From Thalassobius sp. Cn5-15 (GTDB lineage Bacteria > Pseudomonadota > Alphaproteobacteria > Rhodobacterales > Rhodobacteraceae): a DNA stretch of 64,000 bases. The DNA lies in assembly GCF_022347685.1 (NCBI RefSeq), contig NZ_JAKRGF010000008.1, forward strand, positions 1-64,000, read 5' to 3'. A program made the translations under genes and the position numbers. This document shows, piece after piece, positions 26,221 through 35,850 of the stretch (the stretch's first letter is position 1; the number at the start of each line of letters is the position of its first letter). The notes below the pieces were generated by a model. It searched no databases. It worked only from the letters and a program-made list of their open reading frames with translations, and was not told where the DNA came from.

Positions 26221-27357
26221 ATGACTATTCACTGGTGTGGCACCGGCCTGTCGGCCATCCCCGGCCTGCGTCGCCTGCTGGAAGCAGGACAAGACGTCAC
26301 CGTATGGAACCGAACCGTCGCCAAGGCCGAAGAGGCCGTGGGCGATCTGGCCAAGGACATCCGCCCCTTCTCGATGGAGGCAGTGGCAGGTGCAATGCAG
26401 GCAGGCGATGTCGTCGTCTCTATGCTGCCGGCAGATCAACACGTCCCGCTGGCAGAACTGTGCCTGAGTAAGGGCGCGCATTTCGTATCCTCCTCCTACA
26501 TCGCGCCGGAAATGCGCGCGCTGGATGCGGCGGCGAAAGACAAGGGGCTGTGTTTTGTGAATGAGGTCGGGCTGGACCCCGGCATCGATCACCTGATGGC
26601 CCACGCGCTGATGGCGGATTACAAATCGGCCGACGCCTTTGATGCGGGCAACGAGCTGTCCTTCATCTCTTACTGCGGTGGCGTGCCGAAACACGAAAAC
26701 CCCTTCCGCTACAAATTCAGCTGGTCGCCGCTGGGTGTGCTGAAAGCGCTGCGATCCCCGTCGAAATCCATTCTGGACGGCAAGGAATTTGTTGCCCAGC
26801 GTCCGTGGGATGCGCTGTCGAGCTACACCGCACCGCTGCCCACTGCTGAGGCCTTTGAAGTCTATCCGAACCGCGACTCACTGCCCTTTATGCAAGAGTA
26901 CGGGTTCGAGGCAGATTGGAACGTCAAACAATTCGTGCGCGGCACCCTGCGCCTGAACGGCTGGGCCGAAGCCTGGGCTGATGTGTTCAAAGAAATCGAA
27001 ACGCTGACAGGTCCCGAAGGCGATGCCCGCCTGAAAGAAATGTCCGATCAGTTCTGGGCCGACAACGCCTATGATGAGGGTGAGCCGGACCGCGTGATCA
27101 TGTGCGTCGCGCTGAAGGCAGAACGGGACGGTGAAACCGTCTGGCACAAGACCTACACAATGGACGCATGGGGCGATGAACGCGGATCTGCCATGGCGCG
27201 TCTGGTGTCGAGCCCCGTTGCAATGGCGATCGAGGCGGTGCTGGACGAACGCATCGCCGCCGGTGTTTCTGCAGCACCTGCACAAGCGGATCTGGTCAGT
27301 GACTGGCTGGACACGGTCGGTGAACTGGCCCAGCACATCGAGGTTGTGACCCACTAA
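26221..27357 (+). CDS. Saccharopine dehydrogenase, glutamate-forming type (Lys9-like)
   Basis: This 378-residue enzyme resembles saccharopine reductase, which interconverts saccharopine with glutamate and aminoadipate semialdehyde. The N-terminal Rossmann fold is short and altered (IHWCGTGLSAIPGLRRLLEAG), followed by VTVWNRTVAKAEEA, VVVSMLPADQH, and the characteristic CFVNEVGLDPGIDHLMAHA and SYCGGVPKHENPFRYKFSW segments. AGGAGG lies just before the ATG. Together with the preceding gene it supplies both steps between lysine and aminoadipate semialdehyde. A strong terminator follows, closing the operon. Confidence 0.9.
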   Translation: MTIHWCGTGLSAIPGLRRLLEAGQDVTVWNRTVAKAEEAVGDLAKDIRPFSMEAVAGAMQAGDVVVSMLPADQHVPLAELCLSKGAHFVSSSYIAPEMRALDAAAKDKGLCFVNEVGLDPGIDHLMAHALMADYKSADAFDAGNELSFISYCGGVPKHENPFRYKFSWSPLGVLKALRSPSKSILDGKEFVAQRPWDALSSYTAPLPTAEAFEVYPNRDSLPFMQEYGFEADWNVKQFVRGTLRLNGWAEAWADVFKEIETLTGPEGDARLKEMSDQFWADNAYDEGEPDRVIMCVALKAERDGETVWHKTYTMDAWGDERGSAMARLVSSPVAMAIEAVLDERIAAGVSAAPAQADLVSDWLDTVGELAQHIEVVTH

Positions 27358-27383
27358 GGGTCAGACCATACGCACCCGTATAT

Positions 27384-27418
27384 AAAACGCCCCGCTGAGC
27401 GGTCAGCGGGGCGTTTTT
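27384..27418. terminator. Bidirectional terminator
   Basis: A perfect 13-base inverted repeat (27386-27398 with 27403-27415) around GCGG is flanked by AAAA on the left and TTTTT on the right. It ends the saccharopine operon and can also end the converging DUF3775 transcript. Confidence 0.92.
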
Positions 27419-27439
27419 GTTTCGTTTCGGTGGTTGGGG

Positions 27440-27766
27440 TCAGCCGCCGCGGATTAGCTCATCCTCTTCATCCGCTGCAGACAGGCCCAAGGCCTCCAAC
27501 CCGTTTTCCAGGTGGTCCGACAGATGCGGCGTGCCAATCAGGTAGTCGGCAGTGGGCGTCGTTGCCTCCGCAACGGCAGTGTCGCGGGCCTCATCCCATT
27601 CTTCGGGTTCAAAACTGCCGCGACCGATCCACATTAGAGCGACCATATCGGCCTGCTCTTCTTCGGTCATGCGGTCGATAAAGGCGCGCAGCTCACCCTC
27701 GGCCCGCCCCAATTCGCGGGCCATCAGGATGATATTGGCAACCTTTTGAACAGAGGTGGTCAGCAT
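27440..27766 (-). CDS. DUF3775 family protein
   Basis: A 108-residue acidic soluble protein begins MLTTSVQKVANIILMARELG and contains the conserved MTEEEQADMVALMWIGRG and a glutamate-rich region, matching DUF3775 proteins common in alphaproteobacteria. The start at 27766 has AAAGGA about nine bases upstream; the longer open frame overlaps rmuC out of frame and is discarded. Function is unknown. It follows rmuC by 100 bases on the same strand. Confidence 0.82.
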   Translation of the reverse strand: MLTTSVQKVANIILMARELGRAEGELRAFIDRMTEEEQADMVALMWIGRGSFEPEEWDEARDTAVAEATTPTADYLIGTPHLSDHLENGLEALGLSAADEEDELIRGG

Positions 27767-27866
27767 GGTTTCGATTCCTTTCGCGCTATCTCTGCTCTCA
27801 TCCTGCCCTTCCGGCCACGCGCGGACTTTGATCTGGGGCAAGTCGCGAAAGGTGTCGATATTTGCC

Positions 27867-29192
27867 TTAGGACTTGTCCGTTTCCAACAGGTCGCGCTGC
27901 ACCTCGGGTTCCGGTTCAGGCGCCAGTTCTTCGAAATCGAAATTATCCAGCTTGTGCGCACGTTTATTGGCGCGGGTGGCTGCGGTCAGAATGCCTGCCA
28001 CATCATCGCCTGCCTGTCGCAAATGGGTTTCCAACTTGCCCGCACGTTCGCCAACAATTTCCACATCGCGGTGCAGATTGCGCAGTGCTTTGCGAATCTC
28101 ACCTGCCTGTTCGCGCATCCGCGCATCCTTCAGAATCGCCCGCATGGTATTCAACGTCGCCATGCAAGTCGTCGGCGAGACGATCCAAACACGACGCTCG
28201 AATCCTTCCCGCACGAGGTCCGAGAATTTGGAGTGCAACTCGGCGTAAATCGCCTCGGACGGCAGGAACATCAGCGCACCATCGGCGGTTTCGCCTTCGA
28301 TGATATAACGGTCAGAAATGTCTTTGATATGCTTACGGACAGAGGTTTTGAACTGCTGAATGCCTGCCTTCAGCTCTGCCTCAGTCTGCGAAGACAGCAT
28401 CGCCTCATAGGCTTCCAGCGGGAATTTGCTGTCGATCACGATGGGGCCGGGTGGGTTTGGCAAATGGATCAGACAGTCAGCGCGTTTGCCATTCGTCAGC
28501 GTATGTTGCAGCGTGTAGCTGTCGCGCGGCAGCGCCTTACCGACGATATCATTCAGCTGGATTTCCCCGAACGCCCCACGCGTCTGTTTGTTCGACAAGA
28601 TATCCTGCAGTGACAGTACATCGCCCGACAGCTTGGTAATGTTTTCCTGCGCCTTATCGATGGTCGCCAGCCGTTCCTGCAACTGCGTCAGCGAGGTGGC
28701 CGTCTGCTTCGCGTTGCCCGCCAGCGAGGTGTTCAATTTCTCATGCAGATCAGTCAGCGAGCGGTTGGTGCGCATTTGCATATTCGCCAGATTTTCCTGC
28801 ATCTGCAGTTGCTGCGCCGCCAAAGTGTCCGCCATTTTCTGCTGCATTGAGGCCAGGTTTTCACCCGTCCCGCGCTGCACCTTGGCAAGGTTTTCATGCA
28901 GGTTCACCTGCACCTCCCCCAGACGCTGTTCCATCAATGTCGCGATTTGACCCTGCGATTGCGCATTGGCTTGCGCCTGGGCCCGTAGGCCGCCATCCAG
29001 TTGCGTCTGACCCGCCGCCAGTTGATCCACCCGCTGCGCCATCTGGCCCATGTACTGCGCGATCATCGCTTCGGTCCGTTCAGCACGTTTCTGCGCCCCG
29101 CTGCGCAAGACCATCGCCGCGATCACGACTAGCACCGCCGCCGCGGCGATCAAGGCAGCGGGGTTTTGCAAAAGGGTGTTCAAATCCATCAT
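27867..29192 (-). CDS. rmuC: RmuC-family DNA recombination protein
   Basis: The 441-residue RmuC protein is linked in E. coli to limiting recombination at inverted repeats and has a PD-(D/E)xK-like nuclease fold. It has one N-terminal membrane anchor (LIAAAAVLVVIAAMVL) and a long coiled coil rich in Gln and Met (about 40-190). The conserved core includes RGAFGEIQLNDIVGKALP, CLIHLPNPPGPIVIDSKFPL and GETADGALMFLPSEAIYAEL. Its start overlaps the mutL stop by one base (TGATG); a second ATG one codon later is possible. Confidence 0.93.
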   Translation of the reverse strand: MMDLNTLLQNPAALIAAAAVLVVIAAMVLRSGAQKRAERTEAMIAQYMGQMAQRVDQLAAGQTQLDGGLRAQAQANAQSQGQIATLMEQRLGEVQVNLHENLAKVQRGTGENLASMQQKMADTLAAQQLQMQENLANMQMRTNRSLTDLHEKLNTSLAGNAKQTATSLTQLQERLATIDKAQENITKLSGDVLSLQDILSNKQTRGAFGEIQLNDIVGKALPRDSYTLQHTLTNGKRADCLIHLPNPPGPIVIDSKFPLEAYEAMLSSQTEAELKAGIQQFKTSVRKHIKDISDRYIIEGETADGALMFLPSEAIYAELHSKFSDLVREGFERRVWIVSPTTCMATLNTMRAILKDARMREQAGEIRKALRNLHRDVEIVGERAGKLETHLRQAGDDVAGILTAATRANKRAHKLDNFDFEELAPEPEPEVQRDLLETDKS

Positions 29193-31111
29193 CAGGTCCG
29201 TCCAAACAGGCGTTCAATATCGCTGAGTTTCAATTCCACATAAGTGGGCCGGCCATGGTTACACTGGCCGGAATGCGGCGTTGCCTCCATCTCGCGCAAC
29301 AGCGCGTTCATCTCTTCGGCCCGCATGCGGCGGCCAGAACGGATGGAACCATGACAGGCCACGCGGCTAAGGATCGCCTCAATCCGCGCTTGCAGGGTCT
29401 GGCTGTCGCCCATGTCCGCCAGTTCATCTAGGATATCTAGGACCAGTTGACGCGCGTTCACCTCACCCAGAATGGCGGGGGTTTCGCGCACCGCAATCGC
29501 ACCGCCGCCGAACTGTTCCAACCCAAGACCGAGGCGTTCCAGATCTTCCGCAATCTCTAAGATGCGGGCACAGTCACCTTCGGACAGCTCAACAATTTCA
29601 GGGATCAGCAGCGCCTGCGCGGCGACACCGTTCTCTGCCATCTGATATTTCAGCTTTTCGTAGACCAACCGTTCATGCGCGGCGTGTTGATCCACAATGA
29701 CCATACCGGTTTGGGTCTGCGCGACAATGTAGTTTTCGTGCACCTGCGCCCGTGCAGCCCCCAGCGGCAGCGCCTCCAACGGTGGGGCGTCTGGGGTTGC
29801 CGGTGACTCGACCACCTCCTCCACCCGTGCGGAATAGCTGCCTGCCAGATCGGCGAAACCGCTGGGGGGCGAAACATACGGTTGCGTATGGTTAAACGCT
29901 TCGGGCGCCTGACCCTGATAGCTGGTTCTGAGAGCCGAGGGCGACGGACGGTCCATTTGATAGACACGCGGCTCCGTGGGCCCAGCGCCCATGCCTTCGG
30001 GGCGTAGCGCGTTCAATGTTGCATCCGCCACAGTGGTTGAGGCGCGATGCCCTGCTCCCGACAGTGCATTGCGCAGGGCCGACACGATCAACCCACGCAC
30101 CAGACCGGGATCGCGAAAGCGGACCTCGGACTTGGCCGGATGCACGTTCACATCGACCAGATGCGGGTCACATTCGATAAACAGCGCTGCTGCCGGATGG
30201 CGATCACGGCTGAGGAAGTCAAAGTACGCCCCGCGCAGCGCCCCAACCAGCAGCTTATCCTTCACCGGACGGCCATTGACGAACAAGAACTGCGCCACCG
30301 CAGAGCCGCGCGAATAGGTCGGCAAGGCGGCATAGCCGGTCAGCATGAAACCGTCGCGTTCGGCGTCGATCTTCAGTGCATTCTCGGCAAATTCCGCCCC
30401 CAAAATACGCGCGAGGCGCCCATGCAACGCGTCAAACAAATCCCCGCTTTCGGGATCAGCGCGGAAGGTCACGCGCCCCTCACCACCACCGGACACGTCA
30501 CGCAGGGTGAAGCCGATGAAGGGTTCGGCCATCGCCAGACGTTTGACCACATCGTTGATCGCCTGCGTTTCGGCACGATCGGTGCGCATGAATTTCAGTC
30601 GTGCGGGCGTGGCAAAAAACAGATCGCGCAGTTCGACAATCGTCCCACGGTTCAGGGCGGCAGGTTTCACCGCCTCCATCGCGCCGCCTGCGACGGCGAT
30701 CTGTCCCGCCTCTGCCCCCGCCGCACGGCTGGTGATGGTCAGACGACCCACTGCGCCCAGTGACGGCAGTGCCTCACCGCGAAAGCCGAAGCTGTGGATG
30801 TTGAGGAGGTCAGAACCATCAATTTTGGACGTCGCGTGGCGCGACAGGGCCAGCGGCAGCTGATCAGGCGTGATGCCACAGCCATCATCGGTGACGCGGA
30901 TCAGGGTTTTGCCGCCGTCAGCAATCGCAATCTCAATCCGTCGCGCGCCGGCATCGATGGCGTTTTCCACCAGTTCCTTCACCGCTGAGGCGGGGCGCTC
31001 CACCACCTCACCCGCCGCTATACGGTTGATAGCGGCGTCGTCCAGTTGGCGGATCACCGGCTGAGCGTTTTCGGCCTGTTCGGCGCTTATATTGGGGGCG
31101 GTATCGGGCAT
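29192..31111 (-). CDS. mutL: DNA mismatch repair protein MutL
   Basis: MutL couples mismatch recognition by MutS to strand removal. The start at 31111 ([12 protein letters not shown]) gives 639 residues. The N-terminal GHKL ATPase shows [29 protein letters not shown] and FGFRGEAL. The C-terminal domain carries [12 protein letters not shown], which fits the DQHA-x2-E-x4-E endonuclease motif, and later CHGSIRSG and [11 protein letters not shown]. So it is of the nicking type used where MutH is absent. A proline-rich linker joins the two. rmuC follows with overlapping stop and start. Confidence 0.97.
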   Translation of the reverse strand: MPDTAPNISAEQAENAQPVIRQLDDAAINRIAAGEVVERPASAVKELVENAIDAGARRIEIAIADGGKTLIRVTDDGCGITPDQLPLALSRHATSKIDGSDLLNIHSFGFRGEALPSLGAVGRLTITSRAAGAEAGQIAVAGGAMEAVKPAALNRGTIVELRDLFFATPARLKFMRTDRAETQAINDVVKRLAMAEPFIGFTLRDVSGGGEGRVTFRADPESGDLFDALHGRLARILGAEFAENALKIDAERDGFMLTGYAALPTYSRGSAVAQFLFVNGRPVKDKLLVGALRGAYFDFLSRDRHPAAALFIECDPHLVDVNVHPAKSEVRFRDPGLVRGLIVSALRNALSGAGHRASTTVADATLNALRPEGMGAGPTEPRVYQMDRPSPSALRTSYQGQAPEAFNHTQPYVSPPSGFADLAGSYSARVEEVVESPATPDAPPLEALPLGAARAQVHENYIVAQTQTGMVIVDQHAAHERLVYEKLKYQMAENGVAAQALLIPEIVELSEGDCARILEIAEDLERLGLGLEQFGGGAIAVRETPAILGEVNARQLVLDILDELADMGDSQTLQARIEAILSRVACHGSIRSGRRMRAEEMNALLREMEATPHSGQCNHGRPTYVELKLSDIERLFGRT

Positions 31112-31177
31112 ATCACAAAACCTAGCATAATCCGGCGCGATTCGCCCAATGGCGAATACGGGTCGCAGCGCCACAAA

Positions 31178-32296
31178 TCAGGGCAACGGCGCGGTTTGGT
31201 AGAGCTTCACCTTCAGCCCGCCATGCGGCACCGGCGGCCCCGGTTGCAGGAACGGTAGACCAGTCGCCCGCGCCAATGCGGCGTCAGAGGTGACAATGCC
31301 CACACGCCAGCCGCTGAAACGTTCTTTCAACACCTCACCAAGGGCGCCATGCAGGGCAAACAGCAGCTTCTTGTTGCCGATCCGTGTGCCATAGGGCGGA
31401 TTCACAATGACCAGTCCGGGCGGGCCATCGGGACGCTGCAGATCGCTGACCGCCGCATGGGTAAATTCAGTCAGCATCGCAACACCAGCGCGGTCAGCGT
31501 TGGCGGTGGAATTGGCGACCGCACCTTCGTTTCGGTCTGACCCGCGGAAGGTCAGATCAGACAGGTTATCTACCGGCGCCAGCACCTCTGCCTTGATCCG
31601 CGACCATTGGTTTTCATCAAAGGACACCAGATCCTGAAAGGCAAAACTGCGCGCACGACCCGCCGACAGACCCAACGCCTGTTCCGCCGCCTCGATCACA
31701 AAGGTGCCGGAACCACACATCGGATCCAAAACCGGTTCGCATCCGTCAAATCCTGCCGCACGCAGGAACAGCGCGGCCAGAGTTTCGCGCATCGGTGCCT
31801 TGCCCACCGCAGCCTTATGGCCACGTTTGTGCAGTGTTTCACCTGAGGTATCGACGCTGAAAGTCACCAGATTATCGTCAATCCGCGCTTTGATTTGCAC
31901 CTGCCCCTTATCAGAAACTTCTGCGCCCAGTGTTTCGGCAATAGCCTTTTCAATCCGCTGCTTGGCGGCACCTGCGTGGTAGATCTTGGACTTCTTGCAG
32001 GTCACCTCCACACGGATGGACACATCAGGGCGGAGAACCTCAGCCCAAGGAAATTTGCGCGACCGTTTGTCCAGCTGTGCCAGATGGAACGCGCGAAATT
32101 CACCGATCCGCGCCAACACGCGGGTGGCCCCACGGCACAAAAGGTTCAGCCGCCACACATCTGGCCAGCCGCCTTCAATGGTGACGCCACCGGGCACCTG
32201 TTTGGCGGCCTTGTACCCCAAGGCCTGCACCTCTTGGCGCAATTGTGGCTCCAGCCCTGGCGGGGCAACGAGGAAGAGTTCAAACAGTGTATCCAT
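31178..32296 (-). CDS. THUMP-domain class I SAM-dependent RNA methyltransferase
   Basis: This 372-residue protein combines an N-terminal THUMP domain (about 60-165, TRVLARIGEFRAFHLAQLDK) with a UPF0020-type methyltransferase domain. SAM-binding is shown by VLDPMCGSGTFVIEAAEQA, and the base-amino-methylation motif is VIVNPPYGTRIG. It resembles the N-terminal half of RlmL, which makes m2G in 23S rRNA. The stand-alone form could modify rRNA or tRNA. The start at 32296 (MDTLFELFLVAPPGLE) matches the family; the longer frame adds 61 unlikely residues. It precedes mutL on the same strand. Confidence 0.9.
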   Translation of the reverse strand: MDTLFELFLVAPPGLEPQLRQEVQALGYKAAKQVPGGVTIEGGWPDVWRLNLLCRGATRVLARIGEFRAFHLAQLDKRSRKFPWAEVLRPDVSIRVEVTCKKSKIYHAGAAKQRIEKAIAETLGAEVSDKGQVQIKARIDDNLVTFSVDTSGETLHKRGHKAAVGKAPMRETLAALFLRAAGFDGCEPVLDPMCGSGTFVIEAAEQALGLSAGRARSFAFQDLVSFDENQWSRIKAEVLAPVDNLSDLTFRGSDRNEGAVANSTANADRAGVAMLTEFTHAAVSDLQRPDGPPGLVIVNPPYGTRIGNKKLLFALHGALGEVLKERFSGWRVGIVTSDAALARATGLPFLQPGPPVPHGGLKVKLYQTAPLP

Positions 32297-32735
32297 GTCC
32301 CCCCAATAGCCCGATTGACACAAAGGCGCGACAGGAAACTGGAACCTCCTGAGATCCCTATAGAGGCACAGTAGAATCGGATCACTCGCCGGCACGGGCA
32401 CCTCTCGTCCATTTAAAAGCCAGTAGTTTCCGAAATTTAGCACATAAATACATACCAAAGACGGTGCTTGCACGACCAAAACGCTCTCTTTCGTATGGAA
32501 ACACTACCGGGGGTGCACTTAGAACGTTAAGTATAAATGCAACACGCGTGCTTTTGTTTGCCCATATAAAGACACCTCAAAGGCAATGCACTTCAGACCC
32601 CAAGCGCCCTGAGAGTATAGGGAAGCCACGAAAACATGCCGAAATTTCTTTGTAGATTGTCCCGCGTTTCGGGGGTCTTGTACTGTCCATACCCTTCTTG
32701 GTCGCGCCCGACACCCCATGTCTTTGAGGCGCGGC
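32297..32735. other. Divergent intergenic region
   Basis: This 439-base gap separates the methyltransferase (minus) from the large hybrid kinase (plus). It is somewhat richer in A and T than its flanks and should hold both promoters, but I see no clear -35/-10 pair, terminator or RNA gene. Short open frames here are out of frame remnants. Confidence 0.5.
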
Positions 32736-35700
32736 ATGTCGTTTAAGTTACGTGGTTCGAACTTGCCGGTGCTGGTGCTGGCATTGTTGGCCCTAATCGT
32801 GGGCTGTTTTCTGGTGTCGGACATGGTCCGTCGCAATTTCGAGAACGAGCTGCGAAGCGAGTTGGAAAACACCCTACGCAACAATCAGCGCGCCATTGCC
32901 CATTGGATGGACACCCGCAAAAGCGAAGTTCTAGCACATGCCGAAGATCCCGCCCTGCTAAGGGCAACCCGCGCGCTGCTGCCGCTAAAAGATGATCGTC
33001 AGGCGTTGTTACAGGCATCGGCCCAGCGACATTTAAGAACATTCTTCGGTTCCTTCCTCTATCAGAACCACGTCAACGGCTACTTCCTGATTGCCCGCGA
33101 CGGCACCAGTCTGGCTTCTTCACGCGACAGCAATATCGGCACGCCGAACCTCCTTCTGGCGCAACCATTGTTGTTTGAAAGATTGCTTTCTGGCGAAGCA
33201 TTGCTGACCCAACTGACGCGATCAGACATTCACAATACCAACAGCAAGGACATTCGTGATAACGCGACCAACTTTGTAGCTGCGCCGCTGCGCGATGAAA
33301 CAGGTCGGATCATCGCTGTTCTGGCACTGCGGCTGTTTCCACAACGCGAACTGTTCCGGATGATGCATTTCGCCGACACTCCCGGTTTCAAGCAGGCGTA
33401 CGCCTTTAATCAGCAAGGCGCGCTATTGTCGGATGTCAGCGAACTAGAGGATCTACGCGCCTCCGGTATCTGGCAATATGGACGCGACCACCTGTTGTTA
33501 CGGCCCGAAGGCTCCAGCCGCTATTCTCCGCAGGTGCAGCGTAATATACTGCCCGTACAAAAGGCACTGCGAGGCGAAAACAGCAGCAATATAGAGGGCT
33601 ATATCAACTACGCCGGCCAGCGAGTTGTGGGGGCCTGGCACTATTACAAGGATCTGGGCTTTGGCGTGGCGATCGAACAACCGTTTGATGCGGCCTATGC
33701 CCCTCTGCACTTCCTGCGCATGGCAACTATTGCCGCCTTTTCCATCGGGTCAGCAATGGTCGTGCTGATCTTTATGTGGATGGTAGAGGCGGGACGTCGT
33801 GTTGATGCCCACCGCCGCCGGATGGCAGCCACGCTGAACGCCACACAGGACGTGAACTTTCTGGTGGATGTTCATGGCCGCGTACAAATGGTTAACCCCG
33901 CGCTGAAATCGGTGTTTGGCACCGCACCCGAACTAGGCAGAGGCCAGCGGATCAACCGTTTCATCGATCTTGGCCGTGATAGCAGCATTCGCCTGACCAA
34001 CGCGGGTCTGCGCGAGTTGGCACGCAATGCCCCACCCGCCACAGTGCGTTGCAACGGCATCCATAACGACGGCCATCGCTTTCCGATCGCCATTCATATC
34101 GAACCGCTGCCGCAGGGCCGTGATGTGCCGCTGGAATTTCTGATCGTTGTGCATGACTACAGTGAAATTGAACGCCGCGAAGATGAGCTGCGCCGCGCCC
34201 TGCGTCTGGCAGAGGCAGGCAATCGCAGTAAATCCTCATTCCTCTCGACGATCAGCCACGAGCTACGCTCACCACTCTTGTCGGTGATTGCTGCGATTGA
34301 ATTGCTGACAGAGCGGAATCAGGACCGCGAGGACGAGGACCTGTTGCACTCCTCGCAGCGCTCCACCCGGCAGCTGCTGGGGATCATCGACGACATTCTG
34401 GACTTCTCTCGTATCGAGGCGGAAACACTGGAACTGACCCGCCAGGATATCTCGCTGGAAAGTGTCCTTTCCGATGCGCTTAGCACTGTGCGAACGCAGG
34501 CCAGCGATAGCGGCGTGCGCCTATTGCCCTATTGTGATCCGGCACTGCCACTGGTGCAGGCTGACCCGATGCGACTGCGTCAAATTATGGCCAACCTGCT
34601 GTCAAACGCGATCAAGTTCAGCGCCGGGATGGATCATACTGGCCTGGTAGAAGTGTCCCTGACCACGCAGTCCATATCGGTAGATCAGATGACTATGCAG
34701 ATAACCGTGCGTGACAACGGCATAGGCATGACGGCCGACACGATGGAAAAGATCTTCCGCCCCTTCACACAAGACGATGGCAGCATCCGCCGCAAGGTCG
34801 GAGGCACCGGACTGGGCCTGACGATTTCAGATAGGCTGATCAAGATGATGGGCGGCCAGATCTCTGTCCTGAGCGATAAGGGCGTCGGCACCACATTTGA
34901 AGTGCAACTGCCCTTTCAGATGGGGGCCAGCGAACTGCCACGCCTGCGATCACTGGATCAGCGGGTAGTGGGCTTGATAGTGTCGGATCATGCCGTGGTC
35001 GGTGGTCTGCAACGCTATATTCACAGCGCTGGGGGACGGGTGATCCAAAACTGGCGGGCGACACAAACAGAGAGCACGCGCCAGCCAGATCTGATCATCA
35101 CACTGGCGGGCGACGAAACCACACAGGAACTGCCTGAAGGCATCCCTGTTCTGCACATCACACGAGACGATGCGACCAGCGTCGGTCCCCGTAACATGGC
35201 AACGAAAACAGATCTGCCACTCGTCCAGTTCCTCCCCAGTCATGTCATTGCCTGCGTGACCGATCTGCTGGCGGACAGCACAATAGATCCGGCGATTGAG
35301 CCCGCGCCGCAACCCCGCTCAACCGCGATCCAAATCGCAGCCGCCAACACGCGTGCTGGCCGCCAGGTTCTGTTGGTCGAAGACGACGACATGACGCGCG
35401 AAATTACCCTGCGAATGCTGACTCAACTCGGCATCACCGCCCGTGCCGTCAACAACGGTGAAGAGGGACTGAAGGCCTGGCGCAGCGGCAGCTATGACCT
35501 GTTGCTATCGGATTGCCATATGCCGATCATGGATGGGTTCCAGATGGCCGCCGGCATCCGCGCCGAAGAGCGCCAGTTGAACAAGGCCCAAACCCCGATC
35601 ATTGCCGTATCCGCCGATATGACGATGGAAATCGAACGCCTGTGTCACGACAGCGAAATCAACGAATACATCCCCAAACCCCTGACTCCGCAAAAGCTGC

Positions 35701-35753
35701 GCCTTCTTTTGGACGGGCACATGCCTGCCCAAAAACGCCAGAGCGATGTCTGA
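32736..35753 (+). CDS. Membrane hybrid sensor histidine kinase
   Basis: About 1005 residues. ATG 32736 is preferred over 32718 because GAGG lies six bases upstream. Order: a first membrane helix (LPVLVLALLALIVGCFLVS), a large periplasmic sensor of about 300 residues with Cache-like features (GYFLIARDGTSLASSRDSN), and a second helix (AAFSIGSAMVVLIFMWMV). A PAS domain (FLVDVHGRVQMVNPAL) and a dimerisation helix with phospho-His about 508 (ISHELRSPLLS) follow. The ATPase has NLLSNAIKF and VGGTGLGLTIS. A linker region precedes a C-terminal receiver with phospho-Asp about 926 (LLLSDCHMPIMDGF). No phosphotransfer domain is seen. It converges on the chemotaxis operon. Confidence 0.93.
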   Translation: MSFKLRGSNLPVLVLALLALIVGCFLVSDMVRRNFENELRSELENTLRNNQRAIAHWMDTRKSEVLAHAEDPALLRATRALLPLKDDRQALLQASAQRHLRTFFGSFLYQNHVNGYFLIARDGTSLASSRDSNIGTPNLLLAQPLLFERLLSGEALLTQLTRSDIHNTNSKDIRDNATNFVAAPLRDETGRIIAVLALRLFPQRELFRMMHFADTPGFKQAYAFNQQGALLSDVSELEDLRASGIWQYGRDHLLLRPEGSSRYSPQVQRNILPVQKALRGENSSNIEGYINYAGQRVVGAWHYYKDLGFGVAIEQPFDAAYAPLHFLRMATIAAFSIGSAMVVLIFMWMVEAGRRVDAHRRRMAATLNATQDVNFLVDVHGRVQMVNPALKSVFGTAPELGRGQRINRFIDLGRDSSIRLTNAGLRELARNAPPATVRCNGIHNDGHRFPIAIHIEPLPQGRDVPLEFLIVVHDYSEIERREDELRRALRLAEAGNRSKSSFLSTISHELRSPLLSVIAAIELLTERNQDREDEDLLHSSQRSTRQLLGIIDDILDFSRIEAETLELTRQDISLESVLSDALSTVRTQASDSGVRLLPYCDPALPLVQADPMRLRQIMANLLSNAIKFSAGMDHTGLVEVSLTTQSISVDQMTMQITVRDNGIGMTADTMEKIFRPFTQDDGSIRRKVGGTGLGLTISDRLIKMMGGQISVLSDKGVGTTFEVQLPFQMGASELPRLRSLDQRVVGLIVSDHAVVGGLQRYIHSAGGRVIQNWRATQTESTRQPDLIITLAGDETTQELPEGIPVLHITRDDATSVGPRNMATKTDLPLVQFLPSHVIACVTDLLADSTIDPAIEPAPQPRSTAIQIAAANTRAGRQVLLVEDDDMTREITLRMLTQLGITARAVNNGEEGLKAWRSGSYDLLLSDCHMPIMDGFQMAAGIRAEERQLNKAQTPIIAVSADMTMEIERLCHDSEINEYIPKPLTPQKLRLLLDGHMPAQKRQSDV

Positions 35754-35799
35754 GAGGTAAGCGCCAAACCACTGCCGAAAGCGCGGCAAGCACAGACAC

Positions 35800-35829
35800 A
35801 AACAGGCCGGGAAGAACCCCGGCCTGTTT
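35800..35829. terminator. Bidirectional terminator between hybrid kinase and chemotaxis operon
   Basis: AAACAGGCCGGG pairs perfectly with CCCGGCCTGTTT around a six-base loop (35800-35811 with 35818-35829). T-rich DNA follows on the plus strand. It lies between two converging genes and can serve both. Confidence 0.88.
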
Positions 35830-35850
35830 TGTTTCCAGTGCACCCATCAA

